DNA from: Paracamarosporium sp. OC-R06-R3
Taxonomy: Eukaryota; Ascomycota; Dothideomycetes; Pleosporales; Didymosphaeriaceae
Length of the DNA stretch: 64,000 nucleotides
Direction: 5' to 3'
NCBI GenBank assembly: GCA_019828545.1
Contig: JACVRA010000064.1
Coordinates: 124,001 to 188,000 of the forward strand
In this document: positions 20,539 through 30,259 of the stretch, piece by piece
How positions within the stretch are numbered: position 1 is the first letter of the stretch
How the letters are laid out: each line of letters begins with the position of its first letter
Made by a program: the position numbers and the translations under genes
The notes under the pieces: model-generated
The model's database searches: none
What the model saw: the letters and a program-made list of their open reading frames with translations, nothing else
What the model was told of the DNA's origin: nothing

Positions 20539-21417
20539 ATGCCCCATCCACCCGTCCACTTCTTCTCTCATGGCTCCACCATGATGCTTGGTGAGGAATC
20601 AGCTTCGGCGACCTACTGGAAACAATGTGGTGACGAAGCCCTTGCCCACAATGTCAAAGGCGTCGTGATGATGGGCGCGCATTGGGACGCTCGAGGCACG
20701 AACCGCATCGATGTTGCGATGCACCCAAACCCCGCCAAATCCCCAGTTGCTTACGTTCATCCATCGAAGTACGTCGATTACAAGCTAAACCCCGACCTCA
20801 AGACCGGGAAGCGCATCATCGGCATGCTGAACGATGCTGGTCTTGATGCTCGGAGCAACGAGACGTTTGATTGGATCCACGATACATACCTGATCTTAAT
20901 CAGGATGTTCCCCGGAGGGTGCCCACCGACTTCGATTGTGAGCATGAATGCGAGGTTCGATCCCCACCTGCACGCAAGAGTGGGCAGTATTGTTGCGAAA
21001 CTGAGAGAGGATAACTACCTCATCATTGGAACAGGGGGCGCAGTACACAATCTATACCGAAATCACTGGTGGCAGATGCTACGGTACTCAGACAACTTTG
21101 CCATGCCGGTACCGCCGGAGGCAGCAATGCTGGAATTTAGGCAGAGCGTTGAAGATGTCTTCTTAAGGAACTGTAGAGCCGGCATGAAGAAGGGTGCTTT
21201 AGTGAACGGAGTGACACGACTGATGAAGCATCCTCAATTTAGAGATGCGCATGGGACTGACGATCATTTCATGGCTGCTTGTTTTGTCGCGGGCGTTGTA
21301 GATGCCTCCGAAGGGGTCGCTGATGATGGGTGCGTTCTGGGAGCCGAAGATTGGGAGTTAGTCAATATGTGTAATAGCCAGTTCACAGTAGGGAAATGGG
21401 TGTCGCAGACTGCTTGA
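20539..21417 (+). CDS. LigB-type (DOPA-dioxygenase-like) extradiol ring-cleavage dioxygenase
   Basis: A single-exon gene of 292 codons from MPHPPVHFFSHGS; an ATG at 20473 is in frame but adds an unlike leader. The class III extradiol pattern is clear: SHGSTMMLG with His11, MGAHWDARG with His48, DWIHDTYLILIRMFP with His114, GTGGAVHNL with His170, and HGTDDHFMAA with His243. These histidines hold the non-heme metal and act as acid/base in relatives such as YgiD and plant DODA, which open catecholic rings next to the diol. The natural substrate is not predictable. It is transcribed divergently from the regulator gene and closes the cluster on the right. Confidence 0.9.
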   Translation: MPHPPVHFFSHGSTMMLGEESASATYWKQCGDEALAHNVKGVVMMGAHWDARGTNRIDVAMHPNPAKSPVAYVHPSKYVDYKLNPDLKTGKRIIGMLNDAGLDARSNETFDWIHDTYLILIRMFPGGCPPTSIVSMNARFDPHLHARVGSIVAKLREDNYLIIGTGGAVHNLYRNHWWQMLRYSDNFAMPVPPEAAMLEFRQSVEDVFLRNCRAGMKKGALVNGVTRLMKHPQFRDAHGTDDHFMAACFVAGVVDASEGVADDGCVLGAEDWELVNMCNSQFTVGKWVSQTA

Positions 21418-21946
21418 TTTGAATAAAAGACTGGTTTGTACTCTCGTAACAATCCAAAAAATGCTTTCTTTCAATGTGAACACCGCATCCTCAATCCGTG
21501 CAGACGTTCGAATACGGCAATGACGCACTTCATCATCGGACATGCATGGAAACAGCCGATCCCACCACTTCGTGACAAATACCATAGGTCTGACAGATAC
21601 TCGCACACCGCTCAAAGCCACAGATTCGTTATGGCAAACACTAGTGTTTTAGCATGTGAGGACCTACGTGAGCGCTCAGCTGCGGCTTCACCGCTTGTGC
21701 TGTTCGTGCAAGGTACGCCGCTGTACATCACGAAGTCGAACATAACCGAATGGACCAATCACATATATGAATCATATCACATCACGTCACAAGGATCAAA
21801 AGACGAACAAAAATGCCACAGCAAAAGTGTTTAATTAATTTGATAATCGTGGCCCGAAGCCAACCAGACCTCAAGAGAGAAAGGAGCGAACAGGTCTTCC
21901 CCAGCAGCAACTACTGAAATGAGACGGAAATAGAACCGTGTTCGCT
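21418..21946. other. spacer between convergent dioxygenase and HEM1 genes
   Basis: About 530 bp with no coding frame that I trust. The cluster element is absent, supporting the dioxygenase gene as the cluster's right boundary. Confidence 0.5.
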
Positions 21947-23880
21947 CTAGGCGGCGGCGCTGACAGCTTGGGCTGTAGCCTGATGCTCCTTCTCGAGGAT
22001 AGCCTCGAGAACGTTGACAGCATCACCACCGGCCTTCATCTCCTTGAGGACGGTGTCGACTTCGAGCTGCGAGTCGGTCCAAAGAGGCTCCGGCTCCTCG
22101 ACGCCAGGCTCACCGACACCGATGAAGCCTCCCTCGGAAGCCCACTCACTGGTACGCTTGATGCCCAGCTCGTTCCAGACGCTGTCGACGGCTTCGACTA
22201 GGTGGTCGCGGTATTCGCGGACGTGACCCGGCGTGGGCGTGATACGAAGGCGCTCTTGGCCCACGGGAACGGTGGGGTAGTTGATGGCCTGGACATAGAT
22301 ACCCCAGTCTTCGAGGAGCATGTCGCTGGCCTTTTTGGCGACCTCTGCGTTTCCGACCAATAGAGGCACAATGTGGCTTGGGTTCGGGATGACTGGGATA
22401 TCCTTTGCGTTCAGCGCATCCTTGACCGCACGGGTGTGCAGTTGTTGGAGGCGCCTGTCGCCCTGGTAGTTAGCCTGGTATTCGATCGCGGTCTTCGCGC
22501 CTGCCATGGTCGCAGGTGGAAGAGAGGTGGTGAAAATGAAACCTGGAGCAAGCGAACGGATGGCGTCGACCATCTTGGCAGAGCCAGCAATGTAGCCACC
22601 AACGCAGCCATATGCCTTGCCAAGAGTTCCAGTGATGATATCTATGCGGTCCATGATAGTGCCTTGCGGCCTGCCTGCTACGTGGGCTTCGTAATCGAGA
22701 TGCTCAGCGACACCAGCACCGTGTGGTCCGTACATGCCGACAGCATGAACTTCATCGAGGAAGGTGATCGCACCATACTTCTCAGCAAGGTCACAAATCT
22801 CCTCAATGGGTCCAATGGAACCGCACATACTATACACACTCTCAAAGGCGATGATCTTGGGGTGCTCTGGTGGAATGGAGGCCAGCTTAGCTTCCAGATC
22901 GGCTACATCGTTGTGCTTAAACACCATCTTCTTGGCGCCAGAATGGCGGATGCCCTGGATCATGGAGGCATGGTTTAAACTGTCGGACAGAATGACACAG
23001 TTGGGGAGCTTGCTGCCGAGGGTAGCAAGTGTAGCATCGTTAGCAACGTAGCAAGAGGAGAAGACCAGCGCTGCTTCCTTAGCATGTAGTTTTGCAAGGG
23101 TATCCTCCAAAGACACAGCATGCTGATTGTGTCCAGAGATGTTCCTAGTGCCTCCGGCACCCGCGCCGTAGTTGTCTAGGGTGTTGTGCATGGTCTTCAA
23201 GACGTGCGGATTGCGTCCCATGCCGAGGTAGTCATTGGAGCACCACACCGTCACCTTCTCTTCTTGGGAAGCCATGTGCGCGCGGGGAAATTCCTTGGCA
23301 AGTCGATTGATGTTATTGAAGTATCGGTACGACTTGTCCTTGTGCTTTTTGTCCAGCTCATTCTGGTAAAAGCCATCGTAGTCGAATTTTGCACCCGGGG
23401 GAGCAGGAGGTGCGGTGGCATGGGCAGCTGGTGTCGCTGCGGGCTTCTTCGAGGCGGTGGGGTAAGGCACTATGCGAGCCGAGTTAGTGACGTATCCTGT
23501 ACGACCACAGCCGTCATCTTCCCCGGGAATCTTATCGACAAAAGCGTACCTTGCTTGGGGCGCAGGTTCTCGATGTCAACGGCCTGGGCTTCCTTTGGTG
23601 TCGAGGTGTGCAGTCTAGCGCGGTTCACACGAGTGTGGTAGGCCCGCGCGCCACCGAAAGCGCCCGCAAGAGCATTGTTGCCAATACGGGCGCTCTGGAC
23701 GGCGAGTGCCTTGCCCATAATGGGGCAGCGCCTGGCGAGCACCTGAAGGTTGGACATGCTGCCCGCGCCGGGCGACACATGGTGCTCGGTGGCAGTCGTG
23801 GAGAGCGAGCGGAGTGTGGCCGGAGACGTCTTGGAGAGAAACGGGCACATGGACCGCGACTGGCGCAGAATTGACTCCAT
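21947..23880 (-). CDS. HEM1: 5-aminolevulinate synthase, mitochondrial
   Basis: Two exons (23550-23880 and 21947-23469, 80-bp intron) give about 617 residues. The enzyme condenses glycine and succinyl-CoA in the mitochondrial matrix, the first and limiting step of heme synthesis. The N-terminus is a basic/serine presequence containing two Cys-Pro heme-regulatory motifs, MCPF (11-14) and RCPIMGK (51-57). The core shows [43 protein letters not shown], the [11 protein letters not shown]sp, and the PLP lysine in [13 protein letters not shown]. The C-terminus is the alanine/glutamate-rich extension usual in filamentous fungi. Confidence 0.96.
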
Positions 23881-24545
23881 GGCAGCGAGAGGCGCAGCTG
23901 GGGAGCGCAGATACGGAGAATTGGGAGCGAGAGTAGGTGCAGAGTGGGTGGGTAGGGCGGTGATAGGAGGTGGGTGGTGCGGATGAGGACGTTTAATAAA
24001 GTCTAACCTGAGGGACAGAAATCATTCCGCTGCGGAGTATCAGGCCAAAAGACGCCGACGGTCGGCTACTAATTGCGTTCATTTCATTGGCTGCACTACC
24101 AGGACGCCGCGCCGAGCTCCAGCCGACCGTATACGGCGAGGTCGAGATCGTTGATGAGCGCCGGAAGTCCCCTCTTTTGCCGACCATGACAATTGAAACA
24201 CTGCCGATTGCGGGTCTGTGTGCCTAGCGCTCTGCCGCTCACTAACCAAGGACACGCTTCTTTTTCAATCAGAGGCAAACACCATTTCGGAGTGACAGCC
24301 ACGGCCGCTAGCCAGCCGGGGTATCTAAATTAATGCTGTTTGTCCACGGCGCAGCTCACATACGTACATGTTGGTCCACAAGAGTCCCTTGTTTCGCATT
24401 ATGCGTCAGCTTGAGTTGCCTTAACCTAAATGGAAGTGGATTCTGAACATAAATTCCACATTGGCTGACATGCATATCTGCTCAGCTACCACTTCTGCGT
24501 CTGGCGCCAACGCTTTGCTTTGGTCCTCGTCGCTTCCATTCACCA
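23881..24545. other. intergenic region upstream of HEM1
   Basis: 665 bp between the HEM1 start and the stop of the next minus-strand gene; presumably the HEM1 promoter and 5' UTR. No reliable ORF, repeat or cluster element was seen. Confidence 0.45.
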
Positions 24546-26486
24546 TCAGTCGAGCATGATGATATTGTCCTGGCGAGTACGCGCTGGATGAACTTGCTTT
24601 GCTGCTTGTTTCTTTCGCGAAGATGAAGTCGGAAGTTGTGTCTCGTCATCAGAGATGACGATGATTTCTTCTTGCGAGGGTGCATGAGCATTGCGAAATG
24701 CGTCTTCGCTAAAAGTCTTTTGAATGATGAAGAACACCCAGTCGTAGAAGGTCTCAAGGTCGATACAATAAGGAAGATCGATTAACAAATGATGAAGTTG
24801 TTGTTGTGTAGGCGTTTTATCCATGTAATCATCTCCAAACCACCAGCATAGAAAAAACCTCGTAATTGCCTTGATCTTTGGCAGGTCTGATGGCAACACG
24901 CCTAGCATCCTCTCTTCTTCTTGATATAGCATCTTAAGGCAAGTGCTTATTTCCTTGAGCAAATTAGACTTTTTGACGGCTCGAAATCTGTTCTGAATCA
25001 TCTCGCGCTCTTGACGACTCATCTCGAGCATCACTTTCATGACGATCCTCTTACGATCCTTAGAGAAGACTAGGTCTTCCATGTCCCACTTTGATATTGT
25101 CATAATGGATGCGATCTCAGGCTTGTTTCCGAGATGCTTCTGCGACTTCGGCAACTTTGGGACCGCAACACTTCCTGGCTCAATCGATGGAATTGTGTCG
25201 GACACAGAAGCTATGCTTGATTTCTGAGCGAGCTGGGAAGATCTTGCCGTAGGGACGTCCAGTGATACAATTGGATCATCTTCGTGGTTTGGTTCCGATG
25301 CCGTTCCCGCAACGTCAGCCGCTATACCCGCTGTAGCCCTGCTCCATTGGTGGTTATGTGGGTACGAATAAGCTGCATTTCCGTTGCCCATGAGATCCAT
25401 AGTTCGTGCTTTGACTTGTTCTTCTGCGTCCACAATCATCTCTCTGTCATTTCTGTGCTTCAAGGATCTTGGACTTGAGCCTAGATCAACGACTCCAGCA
25501 TTGTGCTGTCGAGCTTGTCCTTGGATTGGAGATACGTCCTGCCCTTTGGGTTTGTCATCATCCGACTCGGCTGGGGGCAGTTCATAGATGGATAAAAACC
25601 ATTTTGCGGCTTCCAGATTATGTACGTGCATTTCTAAATTTCTGCAGTGTTGGTGGACTTGCTTTTCTGACTTCTGGGGAATCTTGCAGATCTCCCCTGC
25701 CAGTCTGTCCAACTTGTCCTCGAACAGTTGAACCTCGGATTGGTATTTCTCGATCAGCTCATTCCTAGAGCCCTGTGCTTCAGCGTGCTCCCATATATCG
25801 ACTGGGTCAATAGGCTGTTCCACATCTGTTAACTTTTCCGGAGACCAGTTGTTTGTGAAAGCTTCCATGCTTTCATTTATGATCCGTACAACATCTGCTT
25901 CTAGCACCTTCCCAGCACGTGTCCCTGGCTGCTGGTAGACTTGTCTAATTGCCATTACTCCAGCGTCCAAACTGTTGTATTCGAAGCCGCTGGTGATGCC
26001 TTCTGTGTCTTGTGGATGGCCAGCTCCTTCATCGCCATCGTCATCTTCACCTTCTTCGCTTTCTTCACCTTTCCCCCAGTCTGCTTTGTCCCAGTCGATT
26101 ATTTCATCTTCCACACATCTGCTCCAGTGAAGGAGATGGTCATAGTTATCTTTATTGGATGACGATGCTTGAAAGGGAGTTGGTAGTGAAGACTGCTGGT
26201 TTTCTGCAGTGTTAGGGCTTACGGCCACTAGTGTCGCTCTTTTTTGTTGCTTGCTCTTAACTTCAATGTTATGGTTCTTGGTGTTCATCGCGTGGGCGCT
26301 TTTGACGGCGACAGAGGTCTCAATGTCCATACCAGTCGCTTCAAATTCAAGTAGATTCAAATGAACGAGTAAGTCAGCAATGAGACAGCCAACAGCCGCT
26401 AATGTAGCAATCAAACAACGGAGTGGCAAGGCGCGGATCGATAGCACTTGTGAAGGTGAATGGCGGACTCGACTTTGTAGAGGCAA
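24546..26486 (-). CDS. uncharacterised acidic protein with a SUMO-interaction-like tail
   Basis: A single frame of 646 codons, or 594 if the start is the ATG at 26330 (MDIETSVAVKSAHAM), which I prefer because the upstream part reads like an untranslated leader. The N-terminal third is acidic and low complexity (EESEEGEDDDGDEG). A predicted coiled coil covers ELIEKYQSEVQLFEDKLDRL. The C-terminal third looks globular (KWDMEDLVFSKDRKRIVMKV..., then FFLCWWFGDDYMDKTPTQQQLHHLLIDLPYC). The motif EIIVISDDET near the end matches a SUMO-interacting sequence with acidic flank. I do not recognise a named family; a nuclear role is only an inference. Confidence 0.65.
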   Translation of the reverse strand: MPLQSRVRHSPSQVLSIRALPLRCLIATLAAVGCLIADLLVHLNLLEFEATGMDIETSVAVKSAHAMNTKNHNIEVKSKQQKRATLVAVSPNTAENQQSSLPTPFQASSSNKDNYDHLLHWSRCVEDEIIDWDKADWGKGEESEEGEDDDGDEGAGHPQDTEGITSGFEYNSLDAGVMAIRQVYQQPGTRAGKVLEADVVRIINESMEAFTNNWSPEKLTDVEQPIDPVDIWEHAEAQGSRNELIEKYQSEVQLFEDKLDRLAGEICKIPQKSEKQVHQHCRNLEMHVHNLEAAKWFLSIYELPPAESDDDKPKGQDVSPIQGQARQHNAGVVDLGSSPRSLKHRNDREMIVDAEEQVKARTMDLMGNGNAAYSYPHNHQWSRATAGIAADVAGTASEPNHEDDPIVSLDVPTARSSQLAQKSSIASVSDTIPSIEPGSVAVPKLPKSQKHLGNKPEIASIMTISKWDMEDLVFSKDRKRIVMKVMLEMSRQEREMIQNRFRAVKKSNLLKEISTCLKMLYQEEERMLGVLPSDLPKIKAITRFFLCWWFGDDYMDKTPTQQQLHHLLIDLPYCIDLETFYDWVFFIIQKTFSEDAFRNAHAPSQEEIIVISDDETQLPTSSSRKKQAAKQVHPARTRQDNIIMLD

Positions 26487-27046
26487 GATGAGTCACAACT
26501 CAACCTACCCAACAATCATCTACCAGGGAGATTTCCACTCAAGTAATTGCTGCGGCCTGAAAGTCGATGATGAGAGTCGCACGAAACTTTGGGGTGATTA
26601 TCCACGGTAGTATTAGAGAGGTAGAGCGTGTCAACCTGAAGACTTGCAATCATATGAGTCGAAGCTGACACTTGGCCTTACACTAGGTGGTAAGTCGCTG
26701 TAGAGCCTATATTGTTCCAGATAATGAGAGCGAGCTTTCGCTCTGGGGTGGTACAAGTGGTCCAAGCGCAAACGCTGACGCTAACCAATCACGTGCAGAT
26801 ACGAACTCCAGCATCTCGAAACATCGTTTTCAGAAAAGACATGTAAAATGCAATATTCGGTCAGCCTTGATGTTCTCTAGAGTTTCTGCCGAGCCTGCGG
26901 TAACTCACGCAAATGCACGCGCTAGCTCTTTCCGAATTCCGCCGCTTCGAAGAGGAAATCGTTTAGCGCGGATTGGGTCATTTTACTAATTGCGAGTTCA
27001 CCCCACCTACTTGTCTGTCAAGTGAGAACGACAGAACGTTGCTATA
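26487..27046. promoter_or_regulatory. bidirectional promoter upstream of GSH2
   Basis: 560 bp between divergent genes. A CCAAT box runs into an E-box (CCAATCACGTG, 26785-26795), about 250 bp upstream of the GSH2 start. No ORF is convincing. Confidence 0.45.
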
Positions 27047-28732
27047 ATGAGTCCCTCGTTGCACGAAAACTATCCACCGGAGCTATCCTCTCGAGAAGAG
27101 GAGTATCTGTTGACGAACCTGAAAGACTGGTCGATTGCTCACGGACTAGCAGTACGGCCAGCTCCCTCATTCGTCCAACCATCCCAAGACCCTGCTGGAG
27201 TGCTTGCTGCAACGGCACCAGTCACCCTCTTTCCAAGTCTGTTTCCTCGCAACTGCTTTGAGGATGGATTAGCGATACAGACAGCTTACAATGAGTTGTA
27301 CTCCGCAATAGCGCGAGACGAAGAATGGCTGAGAGGCATTGTTGAAGAGTGAGTATCAATTACCACCCTTGTGAAGTAGTTAGATTTTATCATAACGCAT
27401 CATTTGGTATGCAACACATGTGGACTGACTCGCGTTGTAGATTGGTTGATATTGATGATTTTGTGGGAAAGCTTTGGCAGACACATTTAGCAGTCAAGAA
27501 AGAGGGCTATGTTCAGGTATGAGCGGCATTTGTCCAGCTTCTGCAAAAAACCTCACCTATTGTAGGATCTCTCGCTGGGCCTATTCCGTTCAGACTACAT
27601 GGTCCACACGGATCAGTCTAGCCCTTCCTCGTCCTCCGGTCTTAAGCAAGTGGAGTTTAACACAATTGCCTCATCTTTTGGTGGCCTCTCTTCACAAGTA
27701 TCAAAGTTGCACAAATACCTGCTTTCGATTGATGCATACCCATCATCTACAACTTCGATCATTAAGCCAGAAGCACTTCGCCAAAGCAAGTCAGCCTCTT
27801 CCCTAGCCCAAGGACTTGCTGCAGCGCACAAGGCATACGGGCCTTCTAAATCCGGCAATCCTCTGTGCGTACTTTTCGTGGTACAAAACCCCGAAAGGAA
27901 TGTTTTTGATCAGCGACATCTCGAATACGCCTTGTTCGAGGAAAATGGTGTACGCGCTTTTCGACTACCATTCGAACAAACATTGTTGCATACGAAACTA
28001 GACGCAGACCGTACGCTGCTTTATACACCTCCCAACTCCCCATCCACTGTTTACGAAGTTACTACGATATATTTCCGAGCAGGTTATTCACCGGACGACT
28101 ACCCAGAGGAGAAGGAATGGGATGCAAGACTTCTCCTGGAGAAGAGCAGAGCAATCAAGTGCCCAAGTGTACTAACACACTTGGCGGGATGCAAGAAGGT
28201 TCAACAAGTCCTCGCGACCCCGCATTCTCCGCACTTGAAGCGATTTCTACCGAACGAAAAAGTGGCTTCGAAAGTGCTTGCTACGTTTGCGCCAATATAT
28301 CCACTAGACGATAGCGAGGCTGGAAAGGAGGCCAAGAAACTGGCGCAAGACGTAAGCTCTGCATCTCGCTACGTGCTCAAACCGCAACGCGAGGGCGGAG
28401 GCAACAACGTCTACCGAAAGTCGATTCCTCCTTTCCTCGAGAAGCTGCCGCAGACACATTGGCCGGCGTACATCTTGATGGAGATGATAGAGCCACCTCC
28501 GCTAACGAATGCGATACTTCGAAATGGCGAGCTACAGCGTGGTGGTGTGATTGGGGAGCTTGGGGTCTACGGCGTGTGCCTATGGCGCAACGGGACTGAT
28601 GGTAAAGACGCAGGTCAGATTTTGGAGAACTGGGAGGCGGGGTATCTGCTTCGAACCAAAGGCGACCAAAGCGAGGAAGGAGGTGTGGCTGCAGGGTTCG
28701 GAGCCGTTGATAGTTGTTGTCTCGTAGACTAG
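27047..28732 (+). CDS. GSH2: glutathione synthetase
   Basis: Three exons (27047-27348, 27441-27516, 27566-28732) join to about 514 residues. It ligates glycine to gamma-glutamylcysteine with ATP, the last step of cytosolic glutathione synthesis. Eukaryotic GSS blocks are present: TLFPSLFPRNCFEDGLAIQ, FRSDYMVH, KQVEFNTIASSFGGL, VYFRAGYSPDDYP-like (IYFRAGYSPDDYP), LLLEKSRAIKCPSVLTHLAGCKKVQQVLA, and the ATP-grasp glycine loop YVLKPQREGGGNNVY. It ends with the family motif GGVAAGFGAVDSCCLVD, so the C-terminus is complete. The short middle exon was placed by frame and by the continuous WQTHLAVKKEGYVQ-DLSLGLFRSDY match. Confidence 0.95.
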
Positions 28733-30259
28733 TGGCTCTCTCCGTGCATGGAGGCTGCCGCTACGGAGGCGGCCCCTCAGCTTTTGCCATGTATTGCGAA
28801 TAAGACAAGTTCAAGTCAACAATCATTCGAGAGTGGTGACGAGAATGTCGGCCAAGTTGCTTACGACGCAACGACCAAGTCGTGTAACTACGGGATAGCG
28901 AGCTGGGCCGAGGACGAGCCACAAGGCGTGTCACAGAACCATTCGTTCTAGCTCGCTCTGCTTTTCGGAACAGCTGGCGACCTTAGTGCACATGCAGCAA
29001 GGGTAGGTGCTGTCGAAACGCATCGAATAGGTACGAGCGGCATCTCTCCGACCAGAACGTAAGTTTGACATTTGGGACGGCACAAGCTAAAAAAGGTACG
29101 CGAAGGCGCTCGTCCGGCGCAAGGAAGCGAAAGCACAGAGCAGGATCTTCGGGATTGGCGTCGATCATGGTTCGCTCCCGAGAGATGAGCGTCAGCCCAG
29201 CTACACGCGTCCGTCAGCCTGCAATGACACCACCTCTTTTTGACTTTTCGACGCTGTAGTGGTTGCTGCTGCGGTGATACAAATGCGCGTCGAACTGGTC
29301 CCACAGCGTCTCATTCACGGGGGAGGACTTTATGCAGGGCCTTCCGGCAAAGCCATGCACGGATCCCGAGAGCAGCGCAACTCGCAACGAATCATGCAGG
29401 GCTAAGGAAAAAGAGTGGGTGCCTCAGTCGCCTGATTGGCCCCTGGCTAATGTCTTTTCGTGTGTTTCGCGACGCGTACTTCATCAACATCCAACTTTCA
29501 GGCTCGCGCTTCATGCACGCTGCTCCGAGGAGCACCTTGCCTCTTGCTTTCACATGGACTGTTCCTCGACACGTGGAAATGTTGCCGTCGAGGACAACGC
29601 CAGCCGTGGTGGTGGGCACGTCAGATGCGACCGACGGCTTCTCCTCCCTGTTGACCCAGCCCGACCGAGAATCCATTGGCTAGTAGAGCTCTTGCACGTT
29701 TAACGAGGCACAGCTGCAGTCATCCGGCGCGAAAAGGCCATGCTGGTGGCTTGGTGCAATTTCGCGAGGCTTCAGACGATACTCCAGGCAGCATAGGCGC
29801 GTCCCAATTCGATGAAACCGTTTGACGGCGCTACGCTTTTGGACAGGAACTCATGAATCGGTCTTTGCACCTTCGACGGCCCAAGCTCCCTGTAGCTTCC
29901 CGGTCATCCAGCTGTGCCAATTGACGATCTTCCCGTCGCCATGCGGATTGCCTTTATCGCCGATGGCCATCCCTGCCCCCTCATCCTTGATTTCGTGCCT
30001 TCTTGCAGCTGCGCTTCTGCACCTCTCTTTAGCAACCAGTTCCACAGACTGGCTGCGTGTCTCTGCCGACGTCCATTCCTTTGATACCAAGTAATCATTA
30101 CCTCACCGTCCTTACCATTCGTTCTTTATTTTCGTCCCTCTTTCGTCGCGCCCGTCGAACCTCAGGCCGTCGCATTCACGCTCTCCTGCCCCTCAGCGCA
30201 CTTCTGAACATTCACAAAAACTAATTTACATGGCCGTTGTCGACTAATCCCATCTCGCC
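28733..30259. other. 1.5-kb intergenic region
   Basis: Several frames of 60-150 codons exist on both strands (for example 29240-29683), but they overlap and are Arg/Ser/Cys rich without domains. The last 150 bases before 30260 are pyrimidine rich, as in fungal 5' UTRs. I see no gene, RNA or repeat that I can support. Confidence 0.45.

Noticed and set aside
5546..21417. Secondary-metabolite biosynthetic cluster
   Set aside because: No polyketide synthase, NRPS, terpene cyclase or prenyltransferase is present. Tailoring-type enzymes alone fit catabolism better, though a split cluster cannot be excluded.
22373..22978. 201-codon frame antisense to HEM1
   Set aside because: A shadow of the conserved HEM1 reading frame.
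29240..29683. 147-codon plus-strand frame between GSH2 and the DUF4203 gene
   Set aside because: Overlaps equally long frames on the other strand and has an Arg/Ser/Cys-rich random composition.
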